A stretch of DNA of 64,000 bases from Flavobacterium sp. 1 (lineage in GTDB: Bacteria; Bacteroidota; Bacteroidia; Flavobacteriales; Flavobacteriaceae), in contig NZ_PGER01000001.1 in the NCBI RefSeq assembly GCF_002797935.1, positions 4,464,001 to 4,528,000 of the forward strand, in the 5' to 3' direction. The position numbers and the translations under genes were made by a program. Of the stretch, positions 19,889-29,199 are shown one piece after another. The notes beneath the pieces were generated by a model. The model saw only the letters and a program-made list of their open reading frames with translations. It had not been told where the DNA came from and made no database searches. Within the stretch, counting starts at the first letter, position 1. Each line of letters starts with the position of its first letter.

Positions 19889-20785
19889 ATGAAAAAAATT
19901 ATCACTTTAATACTGATCTTTTTATGCTTTAACAGCATTGCACAAAACGTTAATAAAAAATGGATTGATATTAACTATGCAAATGATACGCAGGTATATC
20001 ACAATCTAGACATTCATATTCCAAATACAGAAAAAACTTCATATAAGGTCATTGTAATTATTTATGGCAGCGCATGGTTTGCCAATAATATGAAAGCTAT
20101 GGCATTTCAGTCTATGGGAAAACCTCTATTAGACTCTGGTTTTGCGGTAATTTCCATAAATCATAGATCAAGTTCCGATGCTAAATATCCTGCTCAAATA
20201 AACGATGTAAAAGCAGCTATTAGGTTTATAAGGGCTAACGCAAAAAAATATAATTTAGATTCCTCATTTATTGGTATTACAGGTTTTTCTTCTGGTGGAC
20301 ATTTAGCTTCTTTAGCTGGAACTACCAACGGTATTACAAATTATACAATAGGTAAGAAAACAATAAATTTAGAAGGAAATTTAGGAGAGAATACTTCGGA
20401 GAGCAGTAAGGTTGATGCAGTTGTTGATTGGTTTGGTCCTGTAAATTTAGCATTAATGGAAGCTTGTGAAAAGCCAAAAGATGAAAAGTCACCAGAAGCT
20501 GCAATTATCGGAGGCAAACCTGCTGATAATTTAGACATGATTAGCTTGCTTAGTCCCACTACTTTTATTGACAAAACTGATCCTGATTTTTTAATAATAC
20601 ATGGTGATGCAGACACTATTGTGCCCTATTGTCAAAGTGAACTTTTTGCTAAATCTTTAAAAGAAAAAGGAATTTTGGCTGATTTTATTACTGTCCCAAA
20701 CGGACAACACGGGCCTGTAACATTTAATGAAACTACTTTTAAAAAAATGACTGATTTCTTTTTGAAGGAAGCCGAGAAAAAATAA
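19889..20785 (+). CDS. Secreted alpha/beta hydrolase, esterase (BD-FAE-like)
   Basis: The 298-residue protein starts with a Sec signal peptide (MKKIITLILIFLCFNSIAQ). The catalytic parts are an oxyanion-hole block VIIYGSAWF in place of HGGGW, the nucleophile elbow GFSSGG (Ser134), an acid in HGDADTIVPY and the His in PNGQHGP. The layout is that of carbohydrate or lipid esterases of the BD-FAE/axeA type. The substrate is unknown. It appears monocistronic. Confidence 0.82.
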   Translation: MKKIITLILIFLCFNSIAQNVNKKWIDINYANDTQVYHNLDIHIPNTEKTSYKVIVIIYGSAWFANNMKAMAFQSMGKPLLDSGFAVISINHRSSSDAKYPAQINDVKAAIRFIRANAKKYNLDSSFIGITGFSSGGHLASLAGTTNGITNYTIGKKTINLEGNLGENTSESSKVDAVVDWFGPVNLALMEACEKPKDEKSPEAAIIGGKPADNLDMISLLSPTTFIDKTDPDFLIIHGDADTIVPYCQSELFAKSLKEKGILADFITVPNGQHGPVTFNETTFKKMTDFFLKEAEKK

Positions 20786-20837
20786 CTGCATAGTTCATCT
20801 AACTTGTCAAATAACGGGTTTTTGATATTTTTGTATC

Positions 20838-20910
20838 GCCTGAAGAGCCCCATAAAATATTATTTGTTTCGCAAAATAAAAAATACGGGATTTTCAGGCT
20901 CTTTTTATTT
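20838..20910 (+). terminator. Long imperfect hairpin after the esterase gene
   Basis: GCCTGAAGAGCCCC pairs imperfectly with GGGATTTTCAGGC across a 35-40 base AT-rich loop, and CTCTTTTTATTTT follows. It may be a terminator or a small repeat element. Confidence 0.4.
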
Positions 20911-21044
20911 TGGACTTTCGGATAGCAGTGATAAAATTATATCATTTGCAGAACACAAAACTGTTTAGATTTTTATAACTATGAACTTGTATTTCTTATA
21001 TAGTTTAAAATTTTAGCATTATTTTTGTCATAAGCTTACAGCAA

Positions 21045-21827
21045 ATGAATCAAATTATCTTCAAAAACACGCAAATTTCGTACTCTGATTCTGGAAAAGG
21101 AACAGCAGTAGTCTTACTTCATGGTTTTTTGGAAAATAAAACCATGTGGGATGTTTATGTTTCCGAATTAAGTAAAAAAAACAGAATCATAACCATCGAT
21201 TTATTGGGACACGGCGAAACCGAAAGTTTGGGTTATATTCAAACCATGGAAGAAAATGCCGATGTGGTTCATGATGTTTTATCCAAATTGCGAATTCGAA
21301 AAGCCATTCTTGTGGGCCATTCTATGGGCGGTTATGTCGCTTTGGCTTTCGCCGAATTGTATCCCGAAAAAATGAAAGGATTAGTATTGCTCAACTCTAC
21401 TTCCAAAGAAGACAGTTCCGAAAGAAAGAAAAACAGAGACCGCGCCATCAAAGCCGTTAAGAAAGATTACGAAACTTTCATCCGATTATCGATTGCCAAT
21501 TTGTTCAGTGAAGAGAATAGAGAAATCCTTACCAATGAAATCGATGCAGTAAAAATTCAGGCTCTAAAAACACCACTGCAAGGAATTGTGGCCTCGCTTG
21601 AAGGAATGAAAGTCAGAAAAGACCGTGAATATATTTTGCATTCAGCAACCTATCCAAAATTATTGATTCTGGGAAAAAAAGATCCTGTTCTTAATTACGA
21701 AGAAAATCTGGAACAAATAAAAAATACCGAAATTGAATTGGTTACTCTTCCAGACGGACACATGAGCTCTATTGAAAACCAAGCCGAATTACTAACTGTT
21801 TTAGCAGACTTTTTCAAAAGAATATAA
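21045..21827 (+). CDS. Alpha/beta fold hydrolase
   Basis: A 260-residue cytoplasmic hydrolase with oxyanion motif LLHGFLENKTMW (residues 24-35), nucleophile elbow GHSMGG (Ser93), acid in LILGKKDPVL and catalytic His in PDGHMSSIE. The pattern fits the MenH/esterase/haloperoxidase-like group. No neighbour suggests a substrate. It stands alone between two intergenic regions. Confidence 0.85.
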   Translation: MNQIIFKNTQISYSDSGKGTAVVLLHGFLENKTMWDVYVSELSKKNRIITIDLLGHGETESLGYIQTMEENADVVHDVLSKLRIRKAILVGHSMGGYVALAFAELYPEKMKGLVLLNSTSKEDSSERKKNRDRAIKAVKKDYETFIRLSIANLFSEENREILTNEIDAVKIQALKTPLQGIVASLEGMKVRKDREYILHSATYPKLLILGKKDPVLNYEENLEQIKNTEIELVTLPDGHMSSIENQAELLTVLADFFKRI

Positions 21828-22021
21828 AGGATTCCTTCTTTCAAATATCCTTTATCTATCAACTCATCTTTGCAAAGCAGACGGTGTGCCTTGAAATCTA
21901 AATGGTATAAATCAGATTGTAAAAATAATGATTATAGAAACTTTTATAAAAAACCTCATGTGGTTTTAGTTATTTTTATATTTAAATTAGACTAATTAAT
22001 ATATCTAAATGCATTGCCTAC

Positions 22022-22325
22022 TTATAAAATCTGTGAAATCTTGTTTGGAATATCTTCTTTTGTGTGCCAAAAAGCCAAGATAAAAATTTCATCATTTCCC
22101 CAAATATAATACAAACCATAAGGAAATTTATTCAGCCAAAATATTCTGATTTTAGAATAACGGTATTGAAAATTTCTGGAATTTTTTTGCAATACTTTTG
22201 AAACCTAATCGAATTTCTTTTTCAATTCGTTTGGCTAAAATAATGTTCTTTGGAGCATAGTAAGAAATTACGTTTTCGATTTCAACTGCAGCATTTGTTT
22301 TTAAAAAGAGTTCATTATAACTCAT
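22022..22325 (-). pseudogene. RelE/ParE-type toxin gene with a frameshift in A7
   Basis: The frame opens MSYNELFLKTNAAVEIENV and stops after about 55 codons. Removing one A from the A7 run (minus-strand GC-A7-TTCC, at about 22182-22188) restores about 100 residues ending in the RelE/ParE-like core RIFWLNKFPYGLYYIWGND and AFWHTKEDIP. The toxin-like half is therefore present but out of frame. Its start overlaps the end of the equally shifted antitoxin frame. This is a decayed module, a sequencing error, or possibly homopolymer slippage. Confidence 0.65.
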
Positions 22326-22433
22326 TTTTAGATTTTAAGGCATCTAAAAAAAATCAAAAGCATCTGCTCCCGATTTAGGATTTTCTTGATGTTTCAATAA
22401 TCGTTTCTTGAGTTCTTTTCTTTCGGTTGGCAT
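22315..22433 (-). pseudogene. Antitoxin-like partner gene with a frameshift in T8
   Basis: The frame reads MPTERKELKKRLLKHQENPK and on through KSGADAF to a stop after 29 codons at a run of eight T. One extra T, or two fewer, restores an ending LDALKSKNEL whose stop overlaps the toxin start (AATGAGTTATAA), the usual arrangement in such operons. It is short for an antitoxin, so the N-terminus may also be lost. Confidence 0.5.
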
Positions 22434-22571
22434 AATTAAGGTGATTATAGTCAACTCTTTTCAGGACGGGACATTAATTAAAAAAGATTTTTCGGTTTGT
22501 ACGCTCATAATAAAGATTGTTTAAACGAATATAGTGAAAATTAGAAAATAATAATTTAGGTTTTTAATTTT

Positions 22572-22695
22572 TACACAACCTCATAACCTGCATAAGCCTC
22601 TTCGATTTCATTCAAAACGGCAAATAATTCTTCGGGATGGTCGAGGGTTACCAGTTTTTGTTTGAAAGGTTTGAAAGAATGAATCCCTTTGAAAT
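22572..22695 (-). pseudogene. Partial duplicate of the 3' end of the dus gene
   Basis: This stretch repeats the last ~120 bases of the dus gene (23346-23468). Bases 22635-22695 and 23408-23468 appear identical over 61 bases, while the part nearest the stop has diverged. The duplicate lacks the rest of the gene and joins directly to the outer-membrane protein gene. Confidence 0.85.
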
Positions 22696-22696
22696 A

Positions 22697-23284
22697 TTAA
22701 AAATCGTATCCAATTCTTATTTGAGCATCAATTGCTGTGTTATTATGGTCGCAATCACAGCCTTCGGTTTTACTAAATACATTATATTGGTAACCAACAC
22801 CTGCAGAAAATTCATAATTGAAATGCTTTGCAAAAGCTCTACGAATTCCATACTTAGGAATAATAGTAATAGCTGATACAACATCAAAATCACCGTTATT
22901 TGTTATTGGAGTTTTATAAGACATATAGGAATTTGCCAATGAAACATAATTTGAAGAATTGTTATAGGTCTTTTTTCCAAGCCTTTTTCTTCTATCTAAA
23001 CCATAATACCATCTTGGCTCCAGTGTTAGGTATGGGACAATAAGTGTAGTAGTTTCATCTTTAATTGCAGGATCTGCATAATCGTGCGTAGAAAATGCTA
23101 ATACCAAACCTATTTCTGTTCGAAGTGTAATTTTTCTTTGCAATTGAGTTTCATAATAAAAACTTGTACTTAACAAACCCAACTGAGCGCCATATAAATT
23201 TTTCTCAACCGATACTTTTTCTGATTCTTGTCCTTTTGCAATGAAACTGATTAAAACGAAACCCAAAACTATAATTTTTTTCAT
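22697..23284 (-). CDS. Putative outer-membrane beta-barrel protein
   Basis: The 195-residue protein has a signal peptide (MKKIIVLGFVLISFIAKGQ) and amphipathic strands with aromatic ends: LSTSFYYETQLQ, LTLEPRWYYGLD, FNYEFSAGVGYQYN, and a terminal QIRIGYDF, as needed for barrel insertion. It resembles small 8-strand Flavobacteria porin-like proteins of unknown role. It sits exactly between the dus gene and the duplicate of the dus 3' end, which suggests it arrived as an insertion. Confidence 0.7.
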   Translation of the reverse strand: MKKIIVLGFVLISFIAKGQESEKVSVEKNLYGAQLGLLSTSFYYETQLQRKITLRTEIGLVLAFSTHDYADPAIKDETTTLIVPYLTLEPRWYYGLDRRKRLGKKTYNNSSNYVSLANSYMSYKTPITNNGDFDVVSAITIIPKYGIRRAFAKHFNYEFSAGVGYQYNVFSKTEGCDCDHNNTAIDAQIRIGYDF

Positions 23285-23343
23285 TAATATTTTTTTGCAA
23301 AAGTAATTTTTATTTTACAAAATCAAAGAGAAAAAAACAATTA

Positions 23344-24336
23344 TTAGACCACCTCATAACCAGTATAAGCCTCTTCAATCTCATTCAGAACAGCAAATAA
23401 TTCTTCTGGATGGTCGAGGGTTACCAGTTTTTGTTTGAAAGGTTTGAAAGAATGAATCCCTTTGAAATAATTGGTATAATGCGGACGGGTTTCCACAATT
23501 CCGAGTCGTTCTCCTTTCCATTCCATTGCCCAGGTGAGGTGATTTCGCACTGCTTCGACTCTGTCGGCAACAGTGGGTTTTGCTAGATGTTCGCCTGTTT
23601 TGAAGTAATGTTTGATTTCGTTAAAAATCCAAGGGTAGCCAATAGCGGCACGGCCAATCATTATTCCGTCGATGCCGTATTCGTTTTTATAGTGCAATGC
23701 TTTTTCTGGAGAATCAATGTCTCCGTTACCAAAAATAGGCATTGTGATTCTTGGATTGTTTTTGACGCGGGCAATATGCGACCAATCGGAATGGCCTTTG
23801 TACATTTGGGCACGAGTCCTGGCGTGGATGCTCAAAGCGGCTACGCCAATGTCCTGCAAACGTTCGGCAACTTCATCAATATTTATGGAGCTATCGTCCC
23901 AGCCCAAACGCGTTTTTACGGTTACTGGCAAATGGGTACTGTCGATAACGGCTTGCGTTAAACGAATCATTAAATCGACATCTTTCAGAACTCCGGCACC
24001 TGCGCCTTTGCAAACAACTTTTTTTACGGGACAGCCAAAATTGATGTCTATTAAATCAGGGTTTACGGTAGAAACTATTTTCGACGATAACGCCATTGCT
24101 TCTTCGTCACCGCCAAAAATTTGGATGCCTACAGGTCTTTCATAATCGAAGATGTCTAATTTCATTCGGCTTTTGATGGCGTCGCGGATTAGTCCTTCGG
24201 AAGAAATAAATTCGGAGTACATTAAATCGGCGCCGTGTGTTTTGCACAATCTGCGGAAAGGAGGGTCGCTCACATCTTCCATAGGTGCTAACAATAGAGG
24301 GAATTCGGGTAATATAATGTTGCCAATCTTAATCAT
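23344..24336 (-). CDS. dusB: tRNA-dihydrouridine synthase, DusB type
   Basis: The 330-residue FMN enzyme has LAPMEDVSDPPFRRLC at the N-terminus, the catalytic-Cys block DINFGCPVKKV (Cys near residue 100), IHARTRAQMYKG and the FMN-phosphate motif GNGDI...GIMIGRAAIG. It reduces specific uridines in tRNA D-loops. The 3' end exists twice: here complete, and as a partial copy at 22572-22695. Confidence 0.93.
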   Translation of the reverse strand: MIKIGNIILPEFPLLLAPMEDVSDPPFRRLCKTHGADLMYSEFISSEGLIRDAIKSRMKLDIFDYERPVGIQIFGGDEEAMALSSKIVSTVNPDLIDINFGCPVKKVVCKGAGAGVLKDVDLMIRLTQAVIDSTHLPVTVKTRLGWDDSSINIDEVAERLQDIGVAALSIHARTRAQMYKGHSDWSHIARVKNNPRITMPIFGNGDIDSPEKALHYKNEYGIDGIMIGRAAIGYPWIFNEIKHYFKTGEHLAKPTVADRVEAVRNHLTWAMEWKGERLGIVETRPHYTNYFKGIHSFKPFKQKLVTLDHPEELFAVLNEIEEAYTGYEVV

Positions 24337-24508
24337 CGTCCTTTAAAATTTTTGCAAAATTACATCTTTTAAGCGAAAGGATAAAAGACTTAATGACATT
24401 AGATAACTAAGAAGATGATTTTGAATAATTTACTAACTAATTAAGGGGTATATGTATTACAATTTGAAAAGACTTTGGGGAAATGCCTGAGTTTCCTATT
24501 TTGAAACT

Positions 24509-24537
24509 TTGAAACTGTTGAATTTAGAGTATATTTG
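24509..24537 (+). promoter_or_regulatory. Promoter of lepA
   Basis: TTG at 24509-24511, 18-base spacer and TATATTTG at 24530-24537. The transcript would have a leader of about 90 bases, which contains the near-palindrome ACAGCCAGTGGCTGT (24590-24604). The rest of the dus-lepA gap shows nothing notable. Confidence 0.7.
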
Positions 24538-24636
24538 CAGATTAATTGTCGCTTTACGGCGTTTGCGTGAGATTTGAGATTAAGAGGAGAACAGCCAGTG
24601 GCTGTTCGGAATAATATAAGTTAGACATCATTATAC

Positions 24637-26433
24637 ATGAAACATATAAGGAATTTTTGCATTATTGCACATATTGACCATGGGAAAAGTACATTGGCGG
24701 ATCGTTTATTGGGGGCAACCCAAACGGTAACGGCTCGTGAAGAAAAGGCGCAATTGCTGGACAATATGGACTTGGAACGTGAGCGTGGTATCACGATCAA
24801 GAGTCACGCGATACAAATGGAATATACGTATAAAGGCGAAGAATATATCCTGAATCTGATCGATACTCCGGGACACGTGGATTTCTCTTATGAAGTTTCG
24901 CGTTCTATTGCGGCTTGCGAAGGTGCGTTGTTGATTGTGGATGCTGCACAGAGTATTCAGGCGCAAACAATTTCTAACTTGTATTTGGCTCTAGAAAATG
25001 ACTTGGAAATTATTCCGGTTTTGAACAAAGTGGATTTACCAAGCGCCAATCCAGAGGAAGTGAGCGACGATATTATTGATTTGCTTGGATGTAAATTGGA
25101 AGATATTATTCATGCTTCGGGTAAAACTGGTTTTGGTGTAGAAAATATTTTGGCTGCAATTATTGAAAAGATTCCAGCTCCAAAAGGAGTGAAAGATGAG
25201 CCTCTTCAGGCTTTGATATTTGATTCGCATTACAATCCGTTTCGAGGTATTGAAGTAATTTTCCGTGTGAAAAACGGGGAAATTAAAAAAGGACAAAAAA
25301 TTAAATTTATGGCGACCGGCAATGAATATTTTGCCGATGAAGTTGGAACTTTGAAATTGAATCAAGTTCCTAAAAATGTGATTTCGACAGGAGATGTTGG
25401 GTATTTGATTTCTGGAATTAAAGAAGCGAAAGAAGTAAAAGTAGGTGATACGATTACCGATGCCAAAACGCCTACAACTAATATGATTACTGGTTTTGAG
25501 GATGTAAAACCAATGGTATTTGCCGGGATTTATCCTGTAGATACTGAGGATTATGAGGATTTGCGGTCGTCGATGGAAAAACTGCAATTGAATGATGCTT
25601 CCCTAGTATTTGTTCCGGAAAGTTCTGCCGCTTTGGGATTTGGTTTCCGTTGTGGATTCTTAGGAATGCTTCACATGGAGATTATCCAAGAGCGATTAGA
25701 GCGTGAGTTTGACATGACTGTAATTACTACGGTTCCTAACGTTTCGTATTTGGCTTATACCAAAAAACATCCAGAAGATGCTTTTGTAGTTAACAATCCA
25801 TCTGATTTGCCAGAACCTTCTCGTTTGGACCGAGTTGAAGAACCTTATATCAAAGCGACTATCATTACCAAATCCGATTTTGTTGGTAACGTTATGAGTT
25901 TGTGTATTGAAAAACGTGGTCAAATTACGAATCAAACGTATTTGACAACGGAACGTGTAGAATTGAATTTTGATATGCCTTTGGCAGAGATTGTATTTGA
26001 TTTTTACGACAGATTGAAAACGGTTTCTAAAGGATATGCTTCATTTGATTATTCTCCAATTGGAATGAGAACTTCAAAATTAGTTCGTTTGGATGTTTTA
26101 TTGAATGGTCAAACGGTTGATGCCCTTTCGGCGTTGATTCACGAAGACAATGCGTACAACATCGGAAAGAAAATGACCGAGAAATTACGTGAATTGATTC
26201 CGAGACAGCAATTTGATATTCCAATTCAAGCGGCGATTGGTGCGAAGATTATTGCCCGTGAAACGATTAAAGCTTTACGTAAAGACGTTACCGCCAAATG
26301 TTACGGTGGGGATATTTCTCGTAAACGTAAATTACTTGAAAAACAGAAAAAAGGTAAAAAACGTATGCGTCAGGTAGGAAATGTGGAGATTCCGCAAGAG
26401 GCATTTATGGCGGTATTGAAATTAAATGATTAG
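24637..26433 (+). CDS. lepA: Elongation factor 4 (LepA)
   Basis: The 598-residue translational GTPase has G1 AHIDHGKST, switch-[14 protein letters not shown]3 DTPGHVDF and G4 NKVDLP. Domain II, an EF-G-like domain III/V and the LepA-specific C-terminus ([21 protein letters not shown]) follow. It remodels ribosomes stalled or mistranslocated and aids assembly. It is monocistronic, with its own promoter and a terminator after the stop. Confidence 0.98.
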   Translation: MKHIRNFCIIAHIDHGKSTLADRLLGATQTVTAREEKAQLLDNMDLERERGITIKSHAIQMEYTYKGEEYILNLIDTPGHVDFSYEVSRSIAACEGALLIVDAAQSIQAQTISNLYLALENDLEIIPVLNKVDLPSANPEEVSDDIIDLLGCKLEDIIHASGKTGFGVENILAAIIEKIPAPKGVKDEPLQALIFDSHYNPFRGIEVIFRVKNGEIKKGQKIKFMATGNEYFADEVGTLKLNQVPKNVISTGDVGYLISGIKEAKEVKVGDTITDAKTPTTNMITGFEDVKPMVFAGIYPVDTEDYEDLRSSMEKLQLNDASLVFVPESSAALGFGFRCGFLGMLHMEIIQERLEREFDMTVITTVPNVSYLAYTKKHPEDAFVVNNPSDLPEPSRLDRVEEPYIKATIITKSDFVGNVMSLCIEKRGQITNQTYLTTERVELNFDMPLAEIVFDFYDRLKTVSKGYASFDYSPIGMRTSKLVRLDVLLNGQTVDALSALIHEDNAYNIGKKMTEKLRELIPRQQFDIPIQAAIGAKIIARETIKALRKDVTAKCYGGDISRKRKLLEKQKKGKKRMRQVGNVEIPQEAFMAVLKLND

Positions 26434-26439
26434 ATTTGT

Positions 26440-26466
26440 AGAGACGCACTGTTGTGCGTCTTTTTA
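26440..26466 (+). terminator. Terminator of lepA
   Basis: Stem AGACGCAC / GTGCGTCT and T5 tail. A second weak hairpin (ACCTGA / TCAGGT plus T7) follows at about 26478-26510. Confidence 0.8.
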
Positions 26467-26539
26467 TAATATAACGAAAACCTGATGATGTAAAAATTGT
26501 CAGGTTTTTTTGTTTAAGTTTGGGAGAGAAAATATTGAT

Positions 26540-27991
26540 ATGGAAACAATAACCCGAGAAGAATTTTATCAAAAATTAAATGAGGATATTAACTTAACTG
26601 ATAGAACTATTAATTCAGATATAAATATTCTAATTCTAGAAAATAATATTAAATTAGAATCGTTCACTTTTGAAAATTGCACTTTTGATTGTGGTGTTTT
26701 GGAATTCAGACATATCAAAAAACCAAGATTAGAATTAATTTTTAAAAATTGTACTTTTAATTGCGAGGTAAAGTTTTCCGATTGCATTTTTGATAGTTTA
26801 ACATTCAGAAATACAAAAATTCTAAAATGTTTAGAAATTTATAAAGGATCATCTGACGACAGTATTTTTCAATTAAATGTTCTTGATTTTTCAAATGATT
26901 CGGATATTAAAAAACCAGAATTAGATACAGATTTCAGCATACAAAAAACAAATATTGACTCCATATTATTTCAAAAAATAAATCACGTGAATGGGCAATT
27001 TAAGTTTCTTGGAAATACCGTGGGAAAGAAGTACATCAATATTTCATCATTCCAAGACTCTACAATTTCAAATGTAATGTTTGGTACTAATTCATTTTCT
27101 ACATTTTCTATATTCAAAAGAGTAATATTTAATTCTACACCAGAATATTTAAAACCTTCAGATTCGGCATTTGAATTTCCTGGTTTTTATAAAAATAATT
27201 TTGTAAAAGTTTCATTTTCTGAATCAAACTTCATGGGTAAATTTCAATTTGAGAATTGTGATTTTCTAAATACAACTTGGTTTGAAAATTGTAAAAATCT
27301 ACAAAATTCGGAATTAAAATTCGTAGCTTGTAAATTTGAAAAATATTCATTATTCGACAACTCAAAATTTAATAAAATTGAGATTCTCCATTCAAAATTC
27401 CTTGAAAAAGCATCATTTGAAAATTTAGAAGTAAACTATTTCAAAATCCATCAAGTTTCTTTTTTTGAAGCAGCTTATTTTGATGATTTAAACAGAAACA
27501 ACAATAAAGCAATTGAGAATTGGGACATAAAAACTTTAAGAGCTATAAAACGAGAACTTCAAAGAACAGAAAACAGAATTGACTTCAATAGATTCAGAGC
27601 TTATGAACTTGCAGCACATTATGAAGAGTTAAACTATAAAGAAAATTTTAAAGATGTAGCTATTCTTTGGGCAACAAAATGGTCTTCCAATTATGGAAGT
27701 TGGACTTGGGCATTTTGGTTCACTTTAATTATTGGGTTTGTATTTTTTACTCCTTTTTACATTTTAGAAAACATTAAACTTACTCTGGATTTAAACAACT
27801 GGGAAGATTTTCTTTATGGTTATTTTAGGTTCTTTTTAATCACAGATTTCAAAAATGAATATTATATAGCAGGAGAAAGCGTTTTAAAATTTAATTGTTT
27901 TATTAGTTTAGTTCCATTTATAATTGGCAAGATTGCTGTTGCCTTTGGTATTTATGAAATGATTCAATCCTTTAGAAAATTCAAAGCTTAA
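26540..27991 (+). CDS. Pentapeptide-repeat-like protein with C-terminal membrane segments
   Basis: The start is taken at the ATG at 26540 (METITREEFYQK); the longer frame begins inside a hairpin. Residues about 30-340 contain irregular repeats of the form F-x-N/D-C-x-F (FENCTFDC, FKNCTFNC, FSDCIFD, FENCDFLN, FVACKFEK), suggesting a right-handed beta-helix. About 120 residues from the end come two hydrophobic segments (WAFWFTLIIGFVFFTPFYIL and a C-terminal FISLVPFIIGKIAVAFGIY). An Arg/Glu-rich linker (KRELQRTENRIDFNRFRAYE) precedes them. The function is unknown; similar proteins occur in accessory regions. A small antitoxin-like ORF follows after 12 bases. Confidence 0.7.
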   Translation: METITREEFYQKLNEDINLTDRTINSDINILILENNIKLESFTFENCTFDCGVLEFRHIKKPRLELIFKNCTFNCEVKFSDCIFDSLTFRNTKILKCLEIYKGSSDDSIFQLNVLDFSNDSDIKKPELDTDFSIQKTNIDSILFQKINHVNGQFKFLGNTVGKKYINISSFQDSTISNVMFGTNSFSTFSIFKRVIFNSTPEYLKPSDSAFEFPGFYKNNFVKVSFSESNFMGKFQFENCDFLNTTWFENCKNLQNSELKFVACKFEKYSLFDNSKFNKIEILHSKFLEKASFENLEVNYFKIHQVSFFEAAYFDDLNRNNNKAIENWDIKTLRAIKRELQRTENRIDFNRFRAYELAAHYEELNYKENFKDVAILWATKWSSNYGSWTWAFWFTLIIGFVFFTPFYILENIKLTLDLNNWEDFLYGYFRFFLITDFKNEYYIAGESVLKFNCFISLVPFIIGKIAVAFGIYEMIQSFRKFKA

Positions 27992-28003
27992 AATCTCTAT
28001 CCA

Positions 28004-28150
28004 ATGAATAATATTAATACCGACGAATTTATCAATGATATCATTGAAATTCCTATTGAACATCAACAAATTGTTTTGGAGCGAATGGAAAAATCAAAAA
28101 CAGACCCGGAAAGACTTTTAGACTGGGATGAAGTTTCAAAGGATTTGTAA
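28004..28150 (+). CDS. Antitoxin-like micro-protein (addiction-module component type)
   Basis: A 48-residue ORF. It starts MNNINTDEFINDIIEIPIEH, continues with a helix (QIVLERMEKSKTDPERLLDW) and ends DEVSKDL. The ending (P-x-R/K-L-L-D-W-D-E-V) is that of small Bacteroidota addiction-module antitoxins that pair with RelE/ParE toxins. No toxin ORF follows; the WYL regulator begins 47 bases later. It may be an orphan antitoxin or the remnant of a pair. Confidence 0.5.
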   Translation: MNNINTDEFINDIIEIPIEHQQIVLERMEKSKTDPERLLDWDEVSKDL

Positions 28151-28197
28151 TTTTTGAAATGTATCTTTGAATCTTAGTAACTCAGAATCTTTAAAAA

Positions 28198-29157
28198 ATG
28201 CTCGACGAAACCCCAAAACGGTTTGACCGAATCGTAGCAATTCTAATCCAATTACAATCCAAAAAAATTGTAAAAGCTCAGGAATTGGCGAATCGTTTTG
28301 AAGTAAGCTTACGAACTATTTATCGTGACATTCGCACCTTAGAAGCTTCGGGAGTTCCTATTTATAGTGAAGCCGGCGTTGGGTATGCCTTAATGGATGG
28401 GTATAGATTACCGCCTGTAATGTTTACCCGTGAAGAAGCCAGCAGTTTTATTGCAGCCGAAAAATTAATGCAGAAATTTACTGATGCAGCTCTTGGGAAT
28501 CATTATGCTACGGCGATGTACAAACTGAAAGCGGTACTTCGAAGTGATGATAAAGATTGGGTTTCGAGCATTGAATCCAGTGTATTGATGCAATCGTCAG
28601 AGAAGCTTTTTAATGATAAATCGCCTAATACTCTAGCTACGCTTTTTGAAAGTATTGCTGAGAAAACACAAGTTATTCTTTCGTATGAAGCTATTCAATC
28701 AGATGGAATTACAGTGCGAAATATTGAACCTGTAGGGGTTTTTCACGATAATAACAATTGGTATATGTTAGGGTATTGTCATTTGCGAAAAGATTATCGT
28801 CAATTTCGGGCTGATCGTGTTCATGGAATCAAGAAAACAGAAATCCCTTTTTCATTAGAACATGACGCATTGGAAACCTATTTGAATAAGAATAAAAATG
28901 GCTCAACAATCAAAATCAGGATTTTGGTGGAGAAAAAAATCGCCAATTACCTGACATCCGAACGAAAATACTACGGCTTTGTTTCTGAAAAACAAATAGA
29001 AGATAAAATCGAAATGACTTTCATGTCTTGTGATAAGTTGGAAGGATTTTCGCGCTGGTATCTGATGTTTGGAGATTATGCCACTATATTGGAACCAGAA
29101 AGATTAAAGACCAAAATTCTGGAATTACTTGAACGGAACAAACAAAAGCTCTTATAA
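28198..29157 (+). CDS. YafY-family transcriptional regulator (HTH_11 and WYL domains)
   Basis: A 319-residue regulator with a winged HTH at residues 8-65 (FEVSLRTIYRDIRTLEASGVPI) and a WYL domain at about 140-230 (VILSYEAIQSDG, NIEPVGVFHDNNNWYMLGYCHLRKDYRQFRADRV). A C-terminal WCX region ends it. WYL domains sense ligands, often nucleic-acid-derived. The divergently placed DinB gene is not obviously its target because the two genes converge. Confidence 0.88.
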   Translation: MLDETPKRFDRIVAILIQLQSKKIVKAQELANRFEVSLRTIYRDIRTLEASGVPIYSEAGVGYALMDGYRLPPVMFTREEASSFIAAEKLMQKFTDAALGNHYATAMYKLKAVLRSDDKDWVSSIESSVLMQSSEKLFNDKSPNTLATLFESIAEKTQVILSYEAIQSDGITVRNIEPVGVFHDNNNWYMLGYCHLRKDYRQFRADRVHGIKKTEIPFSLEHDALETYLNKNKNGSTIKIRILVEKKIANYLTSERKYYGFVSEKQIEDKIEMTFMSCDKLEGFSRWYLMFGDYATILEPERLKTKILELLERNKQKLL

Positions 29158-29194
29158 AAAAGCTCCTAAAATGAATTTCATCTTAGGAGCTTTG
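29157..29194. terminator. Bidirectional terminator between WYL regulator and DinB genes
   Basis: Stem AAAGCTCCTAA / TTAGGAGCTTT between two convergent stop codons. Confidence 0.75.
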
Positions 29195-29199
29195 AGATT

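Noticed and set aside
24538..24636. Regulatory RNA in the lepA leader
   Set aside because: Only one small near-palindrome is present; no conserved structure that I can name.
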